A DNA stretch of 64,000 nt from CAZQRP01 sp964596125 (lineage in GTDB: Bacteria > Chloroflexota > Dehalococcoidia > GIF9 > UBA5629): NCBI GenBank assembly GCA_964596125.1, contig CAZQRP010000008.1:54581-118580 (forward strand), read 5' to 3'. Made by a program: the position numbers and the translations under genes. Below are positions 7,516 through 15,589 of the stretch, in pieces. The notes beneath the pieces were generated by a model that had not been told where the DNA came from, searched no databases, and saw only the letters and a program-made list of their open reading frames with translations. How positions within the stretch are numbered: the stretch's first letter is position 1; every line of letters begins with the position of its first letter.

Positions 7516-9250
7516 TAATAAACATTTGTATGGGATGTGAAATCTTCAACATTTTGGCTGGTTTTATTGGCCATCTATCGATAGGAATTGGTTCATAACT
7601 GATAATTATATGGTCATTTTCTTTTCTTAGAATCACTAACTTCAGCCATTCCTTGTCATTTCGATAAGGATAGTTTTGATTATAGTGATACTGACGGCTT
7701 TCTTTTCTCTCTAGTGCAGCCCTAAACACTAATTCAGCACAAAGGAGATAATTCTTAAATTCAATTGCTTTGACTAGATCATGAGTATCAGAAGCATACA
7801 ACTTAGGCAAATCCTGTTGAATCTTGTTAATCTCAGCTAATACCTTTGTTATCCTACTTTCACTTTTAAACATACTATATTTCGCTGGGATAAAGGTTTG
7901 ATCAAGCTTCGTAACAAACTGATCTGATCTAATAGTATGTTTGGAATACAATGGTGAAGACATATTATCTATGATAAGTTGAACTTGAGATTTATCCATT
8001 TCTGAAATCTTATTTTCTTGAGCCATCATCCCGGCATTTTCCCCTGCTATATAACCTGTGACATTACAAGAAGCGGTTGCCATTCCCCCAACTGAATAGA
8101 TACCCTGAGCTGGATCTCTTATGGTTGCACCAGCTGCAAAAAGTCCCAATATATTTGTCTCACACCTTTGTCCTATCTTGATTCCCCCAGGTCCTGTTAC
8201 AGTCATGATCCGCCAGCAAGGGGTACTTTCTATCTTTTGCTTACTTACATCTATTCCCAGTAACTCCCAAAATAACATCGTCCTCGGAAGTACAATCTTG
8301 AACCTTTTAAAAATTTCAGGTGTAAAATGTGTCATATCTACATAAACTGGCCCCCGCCCTTCCAACGTCTCCTTACAAAAAGCCATACATAATTTCGATA
8401 ATTGTGCCCGTTCTATAAGAAGCGGATCATATTTCTTCATGAACCGTTCACCTTTAGCATTAATGAAGTGGGCACCATAACCTTGTATCATATTGATTCC
8501 AGCAGCAATACCTTTTCTTTCCCAAACTGAGATGTTACCATTTGTGCAAAATTCCATATTAGTTACTTCGGCACCTGCTCTAAATGCTATAGCAATTCCG
8601 TCACCCATCAAATTATCAACCATAAATCCCCTCTTCCCCGCAATACCCCCAGTAGCTATTATAGTTGCCCTAGCTTTGAACACAATGAATTTGCCATTTC
8701 TAGTATGTAACCCAATAGCCCCTATTACCTTATTCTTTGTTGGATGAATTCCATCAGAAGTCAGAAGGTCAACTACCATTGTTCTCTCGATTAATTTCAC
8801 GCCTTTACTCAGCACTTTCTCTCTAAGCATAGACATCAATTCTGGACCTCGAAATTGAAACAACCTTCCATGAATATGTGCACGTCCGGCTATACGTAAT
8901 ATCTTCCCTTTTTCATCCTTTTCAATCGGAGCTCCCCATCTTTCGTAATCCTGTATCCTCTCCATTTGATTCTGTAAAAAAATTGTAAGCCAATCTTGGT
9001 CGGGGAAATATTCTCCTGACTCCACAATCTCCTTTTTTAAAATATCGACATCATCCTCTGGCATCGGGCAAAACTGAACACCAGCTGCAAATGTACTGCA
9101 ACCGCTTTTGGCGACTTTTGCTTTATCTACCAATATAACGTTATCTACAAAGTCTCTTGCCCTTAGTGCTGCCCAGCAACCAGCAAAACCACCTCCTATA
9201 ATGAGGACATCAGTGCTTAATAATTCAAAATTTTTTAAAGAAATACTCAT
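7508..9250 (-). CDS. FAD-dependent oxidoreductase, fumarate reductase / AprA-type flavoprotein
   Basis: The 580-residue protein starts with a Rossmann FAD site: TDVLIIGGGFAGCWAALRAR, with GGGFAG at residues 19-24. Later it has ATGGIAGKRG (FAD domain), a substrate-domain region with GVYFVD-like spacing (GRGPVYVDMTH), and the C-terminal FAD motif region near GLFAAGATIRDPAQGIYSVGG (shown in part). This is the architecture of the succinate dehydrogenase/fumarate reductase/AprA flavoprotein family. It is the first gene of the operon with ferredoxin, UbiD and TAXI-TRAP transporter, and may reduce or oxidise a C=C bond of the imported acid. No clear ribosome binding site precedes the ATG. Specific substrate unknown. 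Confidence 0.85.
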   Translation of the reverse strand: MSISLKNFELLSTDVLIIGGGFAGCWAALRARDFVDNVILVDKAKVAKSGCSTFAAGVQFCPMPEDDVDILKKEIVESGEYFPDQDWLTIFLQNQMERIQDYERWGAPIEKDEKGKILRIAGRAHIHGRLFQFRGPELMSMLREKVLSKGVKLIERTMVVDLLTSDGIHPTKNKVIGAIGLHTRNGKFIVFKARATIIATGGIAGKRGFMVDNLMGDGIAIAFRAGAEVTNMEFCTNGNISVWERKGIAAGINMIQGYGAHFINAKGERFMKKYDPLLIERAQLSKLCMAFCKETLEGRGPVYVDMTHFTPEIFKRFKIVLPRTMLFWELLGIDVSKQKIESTPCWRIMTVTGPGGIKIGQRCETNILGLFAAGATIRDPAQGIYSVGGMATASCNVTGYIAGENAGMMAQENKISEMDKSQVQLIIDNMSSPLYSKHTIRSDQFVTKLDQTFIPAKYSMFKSESRITKVLAEINKIQQDLPKLYASDTHDLVKAIEFKNYLLCAELVFRAALERKESRQYHYNQNYPYRNDKEWLKLVILRKENDHIIISYEPIPIDRWPIKPAKMLKISHPIQMFISD

Positions 9251-9617
9251 AATTATTAGTAATTGGAAGTAGTTTTATATACTATTCAATAGATACTTTA
9301 TAAAAATTACGCTAGCTAAACTCAAATGAATTATGTCCAGAACTTTCACATATTTGTTTTAAATTTTTTCAAACTTACTTATTCTATCAAGCAAGTTGTA
9401 TTAAGTAATCGCACTAAGGGACTATTTTTGAACGATGGTATTAGGAAATAATTACTAAATACATATCTTACTCTTATTTAATGTAGAACTAGTCCTAAAG
9501 TATTAGACCGATTATTGACACTACTATTTACTTCAGATATCATGAAATTTACTTTATAGAGACAAAGAATCAAAAATTAAAACATATTTGATTCTTTAAC
9601 AATGGTTAGTATAATTA
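9251..9617. other. AT-rich divergent intergenic region
   Basis: The 367 bases between the leftward operon and the rightward response regulator contain no gene. They must hold the promoters of both. A TATAAT occurs at 9610-9615, too close to the regulator's ATG to serve it in the usual way. I cannot assign operators. Confidence 0.5.
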
Positions 9618-10256
9618 ATGCAAATTAATGGTATAGTTATAATAGATAGAAGGGAAATATTTCGGGAAGGTTTGGCACGACTTTTACGAGATATACCAGA
9701 TATTAAAGAAGTTAATACTTGTGCGAATGAACAAGAAGCTCCGGTAAAAATTAAAAAGCTTAAACCGGATATCGTCCTTATAGTTGCTGATCCAGATTCA
9801 CATCACATTGCGACAACAGAGCATATTCAATCTCTATCACCCGATGTAAAGATAATCATATTAAGTTATAGGGACCAAATCAATGACATCTTGTCTGCTT
9901 TCAAAGCAGGAGCGCAAGCGTATTTGTCTAAGGATATTTCCCTAGAAAATCTAATTAATAATTTCTCTCTTGTTATTAGCGGTGATATGATCATATCATC
10001 TTCTGCTGCGTCCTGCCTACTAAATGAATTTATCAAACGTGATGATAAGACATATGAAGGGAAAAACGATGTTTATGAAATTTTGACCAAGCGAGAAACT
10101 GAAGTTCTTGAGCTAGTAGCCACTGGGTTAACCAATAAGGATATCGCAGAAAACTTAAAAATATCTATTCACACAGTTAAAGCACACTTACGAAACGTAA
10201 CTGAAAAATTACATGTCCATAATAGACAGCAGGCAGTAACTAAATATAGAAAATGA
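9618..10256 (+). CDS. NarL/LuxR-type response regulator with a degenerate receiver
   Basis: The 212-residue protein has an N-terminal receiver-like domain (about 1-120) and a C-terminal LuxR helix-turn-helix (LTKRETEVLELVATGLTNKD and following, with IHTVKAHLRNV as recognition region). The receiver is atypical. The phosphoacceptor position is Val56 (PDIVLIVADPD) instead of Asp, and the second residue of the acidic pair is Arg11 (IIDRRE). The conserved Lys105 in YLSKD and a Ser at the Thr position remain. It is therefore unlikely to be controlled by ordinary Asp phosphorylation. It is divergent from the flavoprotein/UbiD/TRAP operon, which makes it the obvious candidate regulator of that operon. 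No histidine kinase is nearby. Confidence 0.88.
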   Translation: MQINGIVIIDRREIFREGLARLLRDIPDIKEVNTCANEQEAPVKIKKLKPDIVLIVADPDSHHIATTEHIQSLSPDVKIIILSYRDQINDILSAFKAGAQAYLSKDISLENLINNFSLVISGDMIISSSAASCLLNEFIKRDDKTYEGKNDVYEILTKRETEVLELVATGLTNKDIAENLKISIHTVKAHLRNVTEKLHVHNRQQAVTKYRK

Positions 10257-10449
10257 TCCATAAAAAGTGATTCTCTTTCCATTCTGACAATAGAGACTTT
10301 ATCCTCAATGCCATATCTTGCCCTTGTTCTATTTCTATCGTAGAGAATGTGTAATGACATACCTGGCATTCATTTCCATCAAAATACGTTTTCCTCTCGC
10401 ATTTTGGACAATATCTGCCTTCATAGCCCTTTTTAGCTTTTTTGCCCAT
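10240..10449 (-). CDS. small zinc-ribbon protein
   Basis: A 69-residue frame starting MGKKAKKGYEGRYCPKCERK carries two CxxC pairs (CPKC and CQVC, 13 residues between them), the spacing of a zinc ribbon. The second half is predicted polar and ends in a hydrophobic tail. It overlaps the end of the response regulator by 17 bases on the opposite strand. The Shine-Dalgarno site is weak (AGAGG). It may be a DNA- or protein-binding adaptor. I consider it real because of the zinc ligands, but the family is unknown. Confidence 0.5.
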   Translation of the reverse strand: MGKKAKKGYEGRYCPKCERKTYFDGNECQVCHYTFSTIEIEQGQDMALRIKSLLSEWKENHFLWIIFYI

Positions 10450-10520
10450 ACTAGGCCTCTTACATCGTATCCCTATTGCTTGATTATTGAGAACTAAATA
10501 ATAGCTTCCTTCAAATAATT

Positions 10521-10739
10521 TTACAATAGCTTAAATGAGAATAAATCTGACAAAGTAACATCCAGGGCTTCTGCTATTGCTGCAATATTCTTCAATGATG
10601 GATTTCCTTCTCCTCTCTCGATCCCTACGAGATATGTGCGATGCATACTGGCTTTGAAGGCTAGTTCTTCTTGAGACAAGCCTTTTACCAGGCGTAACTC
10701 TCTTACCCTTTTGCCGAATTCCTTTTGTATTATGCTCAC
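10521..10739 (-). CDS. controller (C) protein-like XRE regulator
   Basis: The 72-residue product is a single helix-turn-helix domain: GKRVRELRLVKGLSQEELAF followed by KASMHRTYLVGIERGEGNPS and ending ALDVTLSDLF. Its size and the HRTY...IERGE...N signature are those of restriction-modification controller proteins such as C.PvuII-type regulators. It starts at a GTG (10739) with no good ribosome site, which agrees with the leaderless or weak translation common in C genes. It diverges from the nuclease gene at 10,865, and a C-box-like operator lies midway between the two (10,789-10,814). It likely represses itself and times expression of the nuclease. No methyltransferase gene is present nearby. 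Confidence 0.88.
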   Translation of the reverse strand: MSIIQKEFGKRVRELRLVKGLSQEELAFKASMHRTYLVGIERGEGNPSLKNIAAIAEALDVTLSDLFSFKLL

Positions 10740-10788
10740 TTACTATTTCAACCGAGCAGAATGCTTGACTAAATGGTATTGCCATGTA

Positions 10789-10814
10789 TACTATGAGTCT
10801 ACAGACTATAAGTA
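10789..10814. promoter_or_regulatory. C-box operator between controller and nuclease genes
   Basis: The sequence reads TACT-ATG-AGTC-TACA-GACT-ATA-AGTA. The known C-box layout is GACT-n3-AGTC-n4-GACT-n3-AGTC: both inner half-sites match exactly, the spacing is perfect throughout, and each outer half-site differs by a single base. It is about 50 bases from each divergent start codon, where a shared regulator should bind. Confidence 0.78.
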
Positions 10815-10864
10815 TCATTACAATGTATTGTTTGTGCGAGAGATAATAAGAGAGGAGGCAAGAG

Positions 10865-11593
10865 ATGGCTAAACTTGAGGAAGTCCTTAGTAAGTGTTCT
10901 GTTGAGGAATTGAGGATTGCTGCTGATTCAAACAAACTGCCTATCCTTGGTAAAAAAGAGGAGCTAATTTCTAAGCTGGTTAATCAGATAGCACCGAAGA
11001 AGATTTTTGCAGGTATCAGCAACAAACAGCTACAGAAGGTATTGGGTAGCTACAGCTTACCTAGAAGTGGTAATAAGGATGATATGATAGAAAAAATCCT
11101 GATGCTCATTAAATCACCGAAGCAAGAGATTATAAGGCAGGAAAAGAAACTAGCAGTCAAGATGTCAGCCACAACGGAGAAAGAATCAACTTCTGAGAAG
11201 GGTAGAAAGTTCGAAGAGAAAGTAGCACAATGGGTAAAAACTAAGTTTAAGGCCAAGCAAGTTAGAACAAACCAATACTTCAAGGGTAGTATAGCCGTGA
11301 GGCCTTTTCAGATTGATGTTGTGGTATGGACAGAGTATCCTGAGGTTGTATGGCTAGAATGTAAAAATGTTAAACGGAATATAAAGAGAACAGATATTAA
11401 TAAGTTCATTTACTCTGCTAACGATGTGAAGAATGGTTTACCATTGTTCTCAGGTAAAAGCAGTGGAGGGAATTGGGATAAACTTATATTTGTTTCAACA
11501 TCATCATATGATACTGATGCAATTAGATTTGCTAAAGCAAATAATATTCATTGCTATTGCTTCGACGGTAGACGTTTTCAAATCGTGGACTAG
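10865..11593 (+). CDS. SAP-domain PD-(D/E)XK restriction-like endonuclease
   Basis: The 242-residue protein has two N-terminal SAP-like helical repeats (about residues 4-40 and 50-84, each with an L-x-x-x-G-x-K/N-x-(D/E)-x-(L/I)-I pattern), a basic linker (85-110), and a nuclease core. The core shows Glu117 (FEEKV), Asp151 (QIDVVVW), and Glu165-x-Lys167 (WLECKN), the E-D-ExK set of Mrr-like PD-(D/E)XK nucleases. A strong AGAGGAGG site precedes the ATG. It is divergent from the controller-protein gene and likely under its C-box. SAP domains usually bind AT-rich DNA, so it probably cuts DNA in the cytoplasm as a restriction or defence enzyme. Target and need for methylation are unknown. Confidence 0.85.
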   Translation: MAKLEEVLSKCSVEELRIAADSNKLPILGKKEELISKLVNQIAPKKIFAGISNKQLQKVLGSYSLPRSGNKDDMIEKILMLIKSPKQEIIRQEKKLAVKMSATTEKESTSEKGRKFEEKVAQWVKTKFKAKQVRTNQYFKGSIAVRPFQIDVVVWTEYPEVVWLECKNVKRNIKRTDINKFIYSANDVKNGLPLFSGKSSGGNWDKLIFVSTSSYDTDAIRFAKANNIHCYCFDGRRFQIVD

Positions 11594-11924
11594 CCAAGCT
11601 TAAATAAGGCGATTTTTCAACATTCAGCTAGGAGTGACTTCGAAATTTTTCAAGAGCATTTTGCAAATATTTTTCCTCAATTGCCCTCATCTCCAAGCAA
11701 GGATGCAGGGAAGAACAGGAATATATCGATATATAATATAGACTGCTTTTTTACATGTGTGCATCTTCATGTTCGTTGAACGTTCTTCCCCAAGTTCATT
11801 GTTCTAGGTATTACATTTACTATCTGCTAGGTTTATAATACAAGAAATACTTGGTTATGATTCGGGTGGATGTGAAGTGCATGTTCAATAAGACTCACTC
11901 ATACATTTCTAAGGGCAATTCACA
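11594..11924. other. intergenic region holding repeat R2
   Basis: No gene is seen. It contains the dispersed repeat at 11,697-11,768 and the leader of the protein kinase gene. Confidence 0.55.
11697..11768. repeat. dispersed repeat R2 (partner at 2371-2443)
   Basis: It is closely similar to R1 over its whole length. The centre ATATATCGATATAT is a perfect palindrome here. R2 has no zinc-ribbon gene beside it, so the repeat is an independent unit. Confidence 0.75.
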
Positions 11925-13844
11925 ATGACCGAATGCAAGAACTGCGGAAAACCATACAATGTCGGCGATGAGGTCTGCCAGAATTGTGGCTACGTATTTC
12001 CGTTCTCTACCGATGTCTTAACCCCAGGAACTATCCTTCAAGCAAGATACGAAATCCAGGAGCTGTATCACAGTGGGGGCATGGGCTATATCTATCTTGC
12101 AAAGGATAAGAGGCTATACGACCAATTGTGTATAGTCAAACAGGTAAAAGAAAGAGTTAAGTCTGATCATGAGTTACTTAAAAAGCTACAAGATGAAGCT
12201 CTAAATATGACGAAGCTAAAACACACAAATGTAGCTAGGATTTTGGATCACTTTACAGAGGGTGACTACTACTTTCTGGTCGTGGACTATATCGAGGGAA
12301 AGACTTTAAGTGAGATATTTAGGGAACGCAAAGGCCAGCTTACCGAAGAGGAAGTCTTGAATTGGGCTATCTCAATCTGTGAGGTCCTCAGTTATATCCA
12401 TAAGCAAGGAATTATCCATCGAGACATCAGCCCTGACAATATAATGCTTACTGACGAAGGAAGTATCAAATTCATTGACTTTGGAACCTTACGTGAACTA
12501 CGCCATATTGCTTCCAAGGGAACTGCTGGCATGGGAAAGGTCGGTTATACGCCACCTGAACAGTGGCTAGGTAAACCATCAGTTCAATCGGATGTCTTTG
12601 CTCTGGGCGCTACTATCTACTATTTGCTAAGTGGTTTCTTACCTTTATCCCAGGAGTATTTAATTGGTCAAGGCGTGCAGGGGCAAGACCTCAATCCTGA
12701 TTTCCCTCCAATAAGACAAAAGAATCCGCAGGTTTCTTCGGATCTTGAGGCAGCACTTCAAAGAGCCCTTCAGTTGAGCATCAATAGACGATACTCTTCA
12801 GCAACAGAGTTTGGAGAAGCACTAAGGAGCTTAACGAAGGCGGAAGTAAAAGAAGCACCTGTTCTAAAGATTGATACTGATCGTCTTGAGTTTACCGATG
12901 TCGAGCCTGGAAAACGTGCTATTAAAAGCTTTACCATAAAGAATATTGGCACTGGGAGGCTCACCGGCAAAGTTACTACAACTCAGCCCTGGCTGAAGGT
13001 ACCGATAGCTACACTTGACTTGGCCAAAGGCATAAAAAAGGTTCGGGTGATTGTAGATACTACTGGCCTAGATCCTGGCTTTTATGGTGCCGGTGAGATC
13101 AATATAACGACAAACGCTGGTAGAGTGAAGATTACTATTACCCTCTCAACAATTGCGCTAATCAATCCAATGACAATTCCAATGAAATTAACCAGAGTAC
13201 ATATACCTAGAATGGTAAGCCACAAGAAATGGCTCTTGCTCCTTATCTTTTGTCTCTTTGTTCTTGTTCCCTTGCTAGTAATTGGCAGTAAATCAGTTCT
13301 CTTCAGAAATGAAAGTGATTCAGGAAAAATGTCTGAACCAACATCTACTTCTATGTTAAATGCTGAAAAGGATTCGGGGAAAAAGTCTGAATCAATGTCT
13401 ACCTCTACCTTAAATGAGGAGACTTCGTTTAAGCCGTCTCCCTCTGAGCAAATGAAGTTAGCGAAAGAAATTGCAGACTGCATAAACCATGGCATTGCAT
13501 TAATTCGGGATGAACAGTATAAAGATGGTATTTCAGAGTTAAACAAAGCGAGCGACCTCCTAAGTGAGTCGACCTCCAATGTTTACATCCCTTATTTATA
13601 CTTCTATCGGGGTTATGCATACTTGAAAATAGGTGAAAAAGATAAAGCACTAACTGATCTAAACAAGGCTATCGAGCTTAACCCTAATCAGGCTATTGCG
13701 TATTACTATCGAGGTTTTTCGTACTTGGCGGTAGGCAACATATTAAAAGCAAAAGCTGACCTAGAGAGGTGTATCGAGCTCTCGCAAGATTCATCATTGA
13801 CTCAAGATGCTAATAAACTACTAGATAAACTACGGGATCAATAG
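11925..13844 (+). CDS. zinc-ribbon Ser/Thr protein kinase with membrane anchor and TPRs
   Basis: The 639-residue protein has a clear domain chain. Residues 1-22 form a zinc ribbon (Cys4, Cys7, Cys18, Cys21). About 40-310 is a Hanks-type kinase with GGMG loop, Lys72, Glu91, HRD at 165-167, Asn172 and DFG at 185-187. About 316-410 is a beta-sandwich that resembles bacterial Ig-like repeats (LEFTDVEPG...IKNIGTG). A single membrane helix follows (WLLLLIFCLFVLVPLLV), then a Ser/Glu/Lys linker with a repeated DSGK-(K/M)-SE unit, then TPR-type repeats to the end. The kinase is therefore cytoplasmic and the TPRs lie across the membrane. HRDISPDN has Ser where many kinases have Lys, as seen in other bacterial members. 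No phosphatase partner is adjacent. Confidence 0.9.
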   Translation: MTECKNCGKPYNVGDEVCQNCGYVFPFSTDVLTPGTILQARYEIQELYHSGGMGYIYLAKDKRLYDQLCIVKQVKERVKSDHELLKKLQDEALNMTKLKHTNVARILDHFTEGDYYFLVVDYIEGKTLSEIFRERKGQLTEEEVLNWAISICEVLSYIHKQGIIHRDISPDNIMLTDEGSIKFIDFGTLRELRHIASKGTAGMGKVGYTPPEQWLGKPSVQSDVFALGATIYYLLSGFLPLSQEYLIGQGVQGQDLNPDFPPIRQKNPQVSSDLEAALQRALQLSINRRYSSATEFGEALRSLTKAEVKEAPVLKIDTDRLEFTDVEPGKRAIKSFTIKNIGTGRLTGKVTTTQPWLKVPIATLDLAKGIKKVRVIVDTTGLDPGFYGAGEINITTNAGRVKITITLSTIALINPMTIPMKLTRVHIPRMVSHKKWLLLLIFCLFVLVPLLVIGSKSVLFRNESDSGKMSEPTSTSMLNAEKDSGKKSESMSTSTLNEETSFKPSPSEQMKLAKEIADCINHGIALIRDEQYKDGISELNKASDLLSESTSNVYIPYLYFYRGYAYLKIGEKDKALTDLNKAIELNPNQAIAYYYRGFSYLAVGNILKAKADLERCIELSQDSSLTQDANKLLDKLRDQ

Positions 13845-13939
13845 TGAGGGACATTAGCCGTAATGCTTGCTTTTTATTCTCCCTGCCGAAACTTACTTTA
13901 CTGAAAAAAAGGGATATCTGGTAACTGGATTAATGAGTT

Positions 13940-14080
13940 TCAGCTCTTCCCAATCCTGAACATTTTCGTCCCGCATACAGGACAAACACCCTGAGTTGCC
14001 AGCTTGCCATTCTTCATAGTAATAGCCTTAGCATCCTTCATTTCTCTCTTCGTTCGGCATTTCATACAGTATGCTTGCAT
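13940..14080 (-). CDS. DUF5679-like zinc-ribbon protein, copy 2 (intact)
   Basis: The 46-residue protein starts MQAYCMKCRTKREMKDAKAI and ends CPVCGTKMFRIGKS. Two CxxC pairs (Cys5/Cys8 and Cys33/Cys36) make a zinc ribbon. An AGGAGG site sits six to seven bases before the ATG and a consensus promoter lies just upstream, so it is expressed as a single gene. The coding sequence, ribosome site and promoter are nearly the same as in copy 3, while the outer flanks differ. The function of this family is not known; small ribbons of this kind often bind nucleic acid or act as adaptors. It is too short for many gene finders. Confidence 0.88.
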   Translation of the reverse strand: MQAYCMKCRTKREMKDAKAITMKNGKLATQGVCPVCGTKMFRIGKS

Positions 14081-14101
14081 CGTTAACCTCCTTTCTCGTT
14101 C

Positions 14102-14129
14102 AGTATACTATGCTCTGATCGGATGTCAA
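14102..14129 (-). promoter_or_regulatory. promoter of zinc-ribbon copy 2
   Basis: Read leftward: TTGACA (14124-14129), 16 bases, TATACT (14102-14107). The same promoter with the same spacing serves copy 3, so it moved with the gene. Confidence 0.75.
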
Positions 14130-14311
14130 GAGTATCAGGCATTTCGAGATATTGACAAACTCACAAACGAAGACTATATTAGAGCTACCTATATGACGTG
14201 AATTAATGAACAACTAAGGTTGGAGTAGGGATGATGAAAGTAGAAAGGTACTGGTAATCTCTTTGACAGTCATTGATAGGGGAAACTTTAACTAATTTAC
14301 GGTATGACAAG

Positions 14312-14842
14312 ATGATGAAACTTGGAATCCGGGGCAGAAGATGGTTGAAAGCTTTTCATGTCGCTTTTACAAGCGTGTGGATTGGTGCTGCAGTTAGTAT
14401 AGCGATAATCCCGTTTGTGAGTGGAAGTGCAGCCGATGGTAGTGAACTGTATACCTATTATGCATCCGTTAAGTTAGTTGACGATTTCATCATCCCACCG
14501 GCCGGAATGGGTACTTTTATCACTGGTTTGCTCCTTTGCTGGCAGACTAATTGGGGGTTTTTTAAGTATTGGTCAGTTGTTGTCCAAGGCGTGATAACCA
14601 TTGGAGTCATCCTGCTTGGAATATTTGCGCTTGCTCCGTGGATCGAGGATCTGATGAATATTACTAAAGCTGAAGGTCTCCGTGCACTACAGAATACAGA
14701 ATACTTACATATTCAGCGGATACTCGGAATAGTAGGTAGTATTGCTCCAGCAGCTCTGATTTTCGGCGCTTTCGTATCAATTATCAAGCCTTGGGGGAGA
14801 ATCAGAAAATCCAGAGAGGAAGCTGAACCAAGCCCAGCATGA
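14312..14842 (+). CDS. DUF2269-like integral membrane protein
   Basis: The 176-residue protein (from the first ATG; a TTG at 14,273 would add 13 residues) begins MMKLGIRGRRWLKAFHVAFTS and has four or five membrane helices. The His in LKAFHVAF and the helices with SVWIGAAVSIAIIPF and LIFGAFVSIIKPWG fit the DUF2269/CopD-like class of small membrane proteins, whose role is unclear. Neither start has a good ribosome site. It sits between two zinc-ribbon copies read on the other strand. Confidence 0.65.
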   Translation: MMKLGIRGRRWLKAFHVAFTSVWIGAAVSIAIIPFVSGSAADGSELYTYYASVKLVDDFIIPPAGMGTFITGLLLCWQTNWGFFKYWSVVVQGVITIGVILLGIFALAPWIEDLMNITKAEGLRALQNTEYLHIQRILGIVGSIAPAALIFGAFVSIIKPWGRIRKSREEAEPSPA

Positions 14843-14933
14843 TGGAGATGTATGTCATCACCACTTATGGTACTACTGGATGACAGAAACTGTAATTATT
14901 CGAGCTTTCTTTATTAGACTCTCTCAGACAATC

Positions 14934-15074
14934 TTAGCTCTTCCCAATCCTGAACATCTTGGTCCCACAATTAGGACACACACCCTGAGTAGCCGGCCTC
15001 CCATTCTTCATGGTAATAGCCTTGGCATCCTTCATTTCCCTCTTCGTTCGGCATTTCATGCAGTATGCTTGCAT
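14934..15074 (-). CDS. DUF5679-like zinc-ribbon protein, copy 3 (intact)
   Basis: This second intact copy also encodes 46 residues: MQAYCMKCRTKREMKDAKAI ... CPNCGTKMFRIGKS. It differs from copy 2 at few positions (Arg for Lys and Pro for Leu near residue 26-27, Asn for Val in the second CxxC). AAAGGAGG lies five to six bases before the ATG. Upstream, the -10 region has a short tandem duplication (TATGCAGTATACA twice), and the promoter matches that of copy 2. Position just beside an IS3 transposase remnant hints that these copies were spread by recombination. Function unknown. Confidence 0.88.
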   Translation of the reverse strand: MQAYCMKCRTKREMKDAKAITMKNGRPATQGVCPNCGTKMFRIGKS

Positions 15075-15111
15075 CGTTTACCTCCTTTTTTATGCAGTAT
15101 ACATTTTATGC

Positions 15112-15139
15112 AGTATACAATGCTCTGATTGAATGTCAA
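15112..15139 (-). promoter_or_regulatory. promoter of zinc-ribbon copy 3
   Basis: TTGACA (15134-15139), 16 bases, TATACT (15112-15117), read leftward. A second TATACT-like copy lies at 15,096-15,101 between it and the gene because of the local duplication. Confidence 0.75.
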
Positions 15140-15187
15140 GAGTATAAGGCAATCAAGGTATTAATTGAAGAATTGCGAAAGGAGGAC

Positions 15188-15265
15188 AATCAGGTACATC
15201 CTCATAGCTCTATAGGCTACATGCCACCTGCTCCTGAGGCTAGAATGCTGGTAATCCTAACTTAA
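15188..15265 (+). pseudogene. IS3-family transposase C-terminal remnant 1
   Basis: The frame ends NQVHPHSSIGYMPPAPEARM before a TAA at 15,263. The RPHSSLGYxPPAPEA-like ending is characteristic of the C-terminus of IS3-family integrase-core transposases. The catalytic core is absent; upstream sequence belongs to the zinc-ribbon promoter region. It is a scar, not an active element. Confidence 0.6.
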
Positions 15266-15589
15266 AGAGTGGTATCCTTAGTGAGGACATATTTATCACA
15301 TTTGTCTTGCATATTCCCCCAGTCTTTACACTGTCTTCCCGGCATTCCTACAACCAAACAGAACGGTAAAGACTGTGTTGCGTTGTGACCACTTAAATCA
15401 ATCATCTATCCTGGTATTCAAAGCTACCAGAGTTTTGTCTTGTATAGAATAAAGGTAAGTTAAACTGGGCAGACATCCCGATGTTCGTGCATAGGCTGAA
15501 TATGGTAAAATTCATCCGAATTTGGTTTCCAAAGTAACCCGCAACACATTTATTAATGAAGTTACTATTTCCTGAAGGAGGCTGGAGCC
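15266..15589. other. non-coding region after the IS remnant
   Basis: This stretch starts with the IS-end-like AGTGGTATCCTT also seen at 2587. I see no gene; the end is the leader of the methyltransferase gene. Confidence 0.45.

Noticed and set aside
9610..9615. TATAAT as promoter of the response regulator
   Set aside because: It would start transcription inside the coding region just after the ATG at 9618.
10531..10935. 134-codon leftward frame overlapping the controller gene
   Set aside because: It overlaps the XRE gene in another frame and runs antisense into the nuclease gene; no domain.
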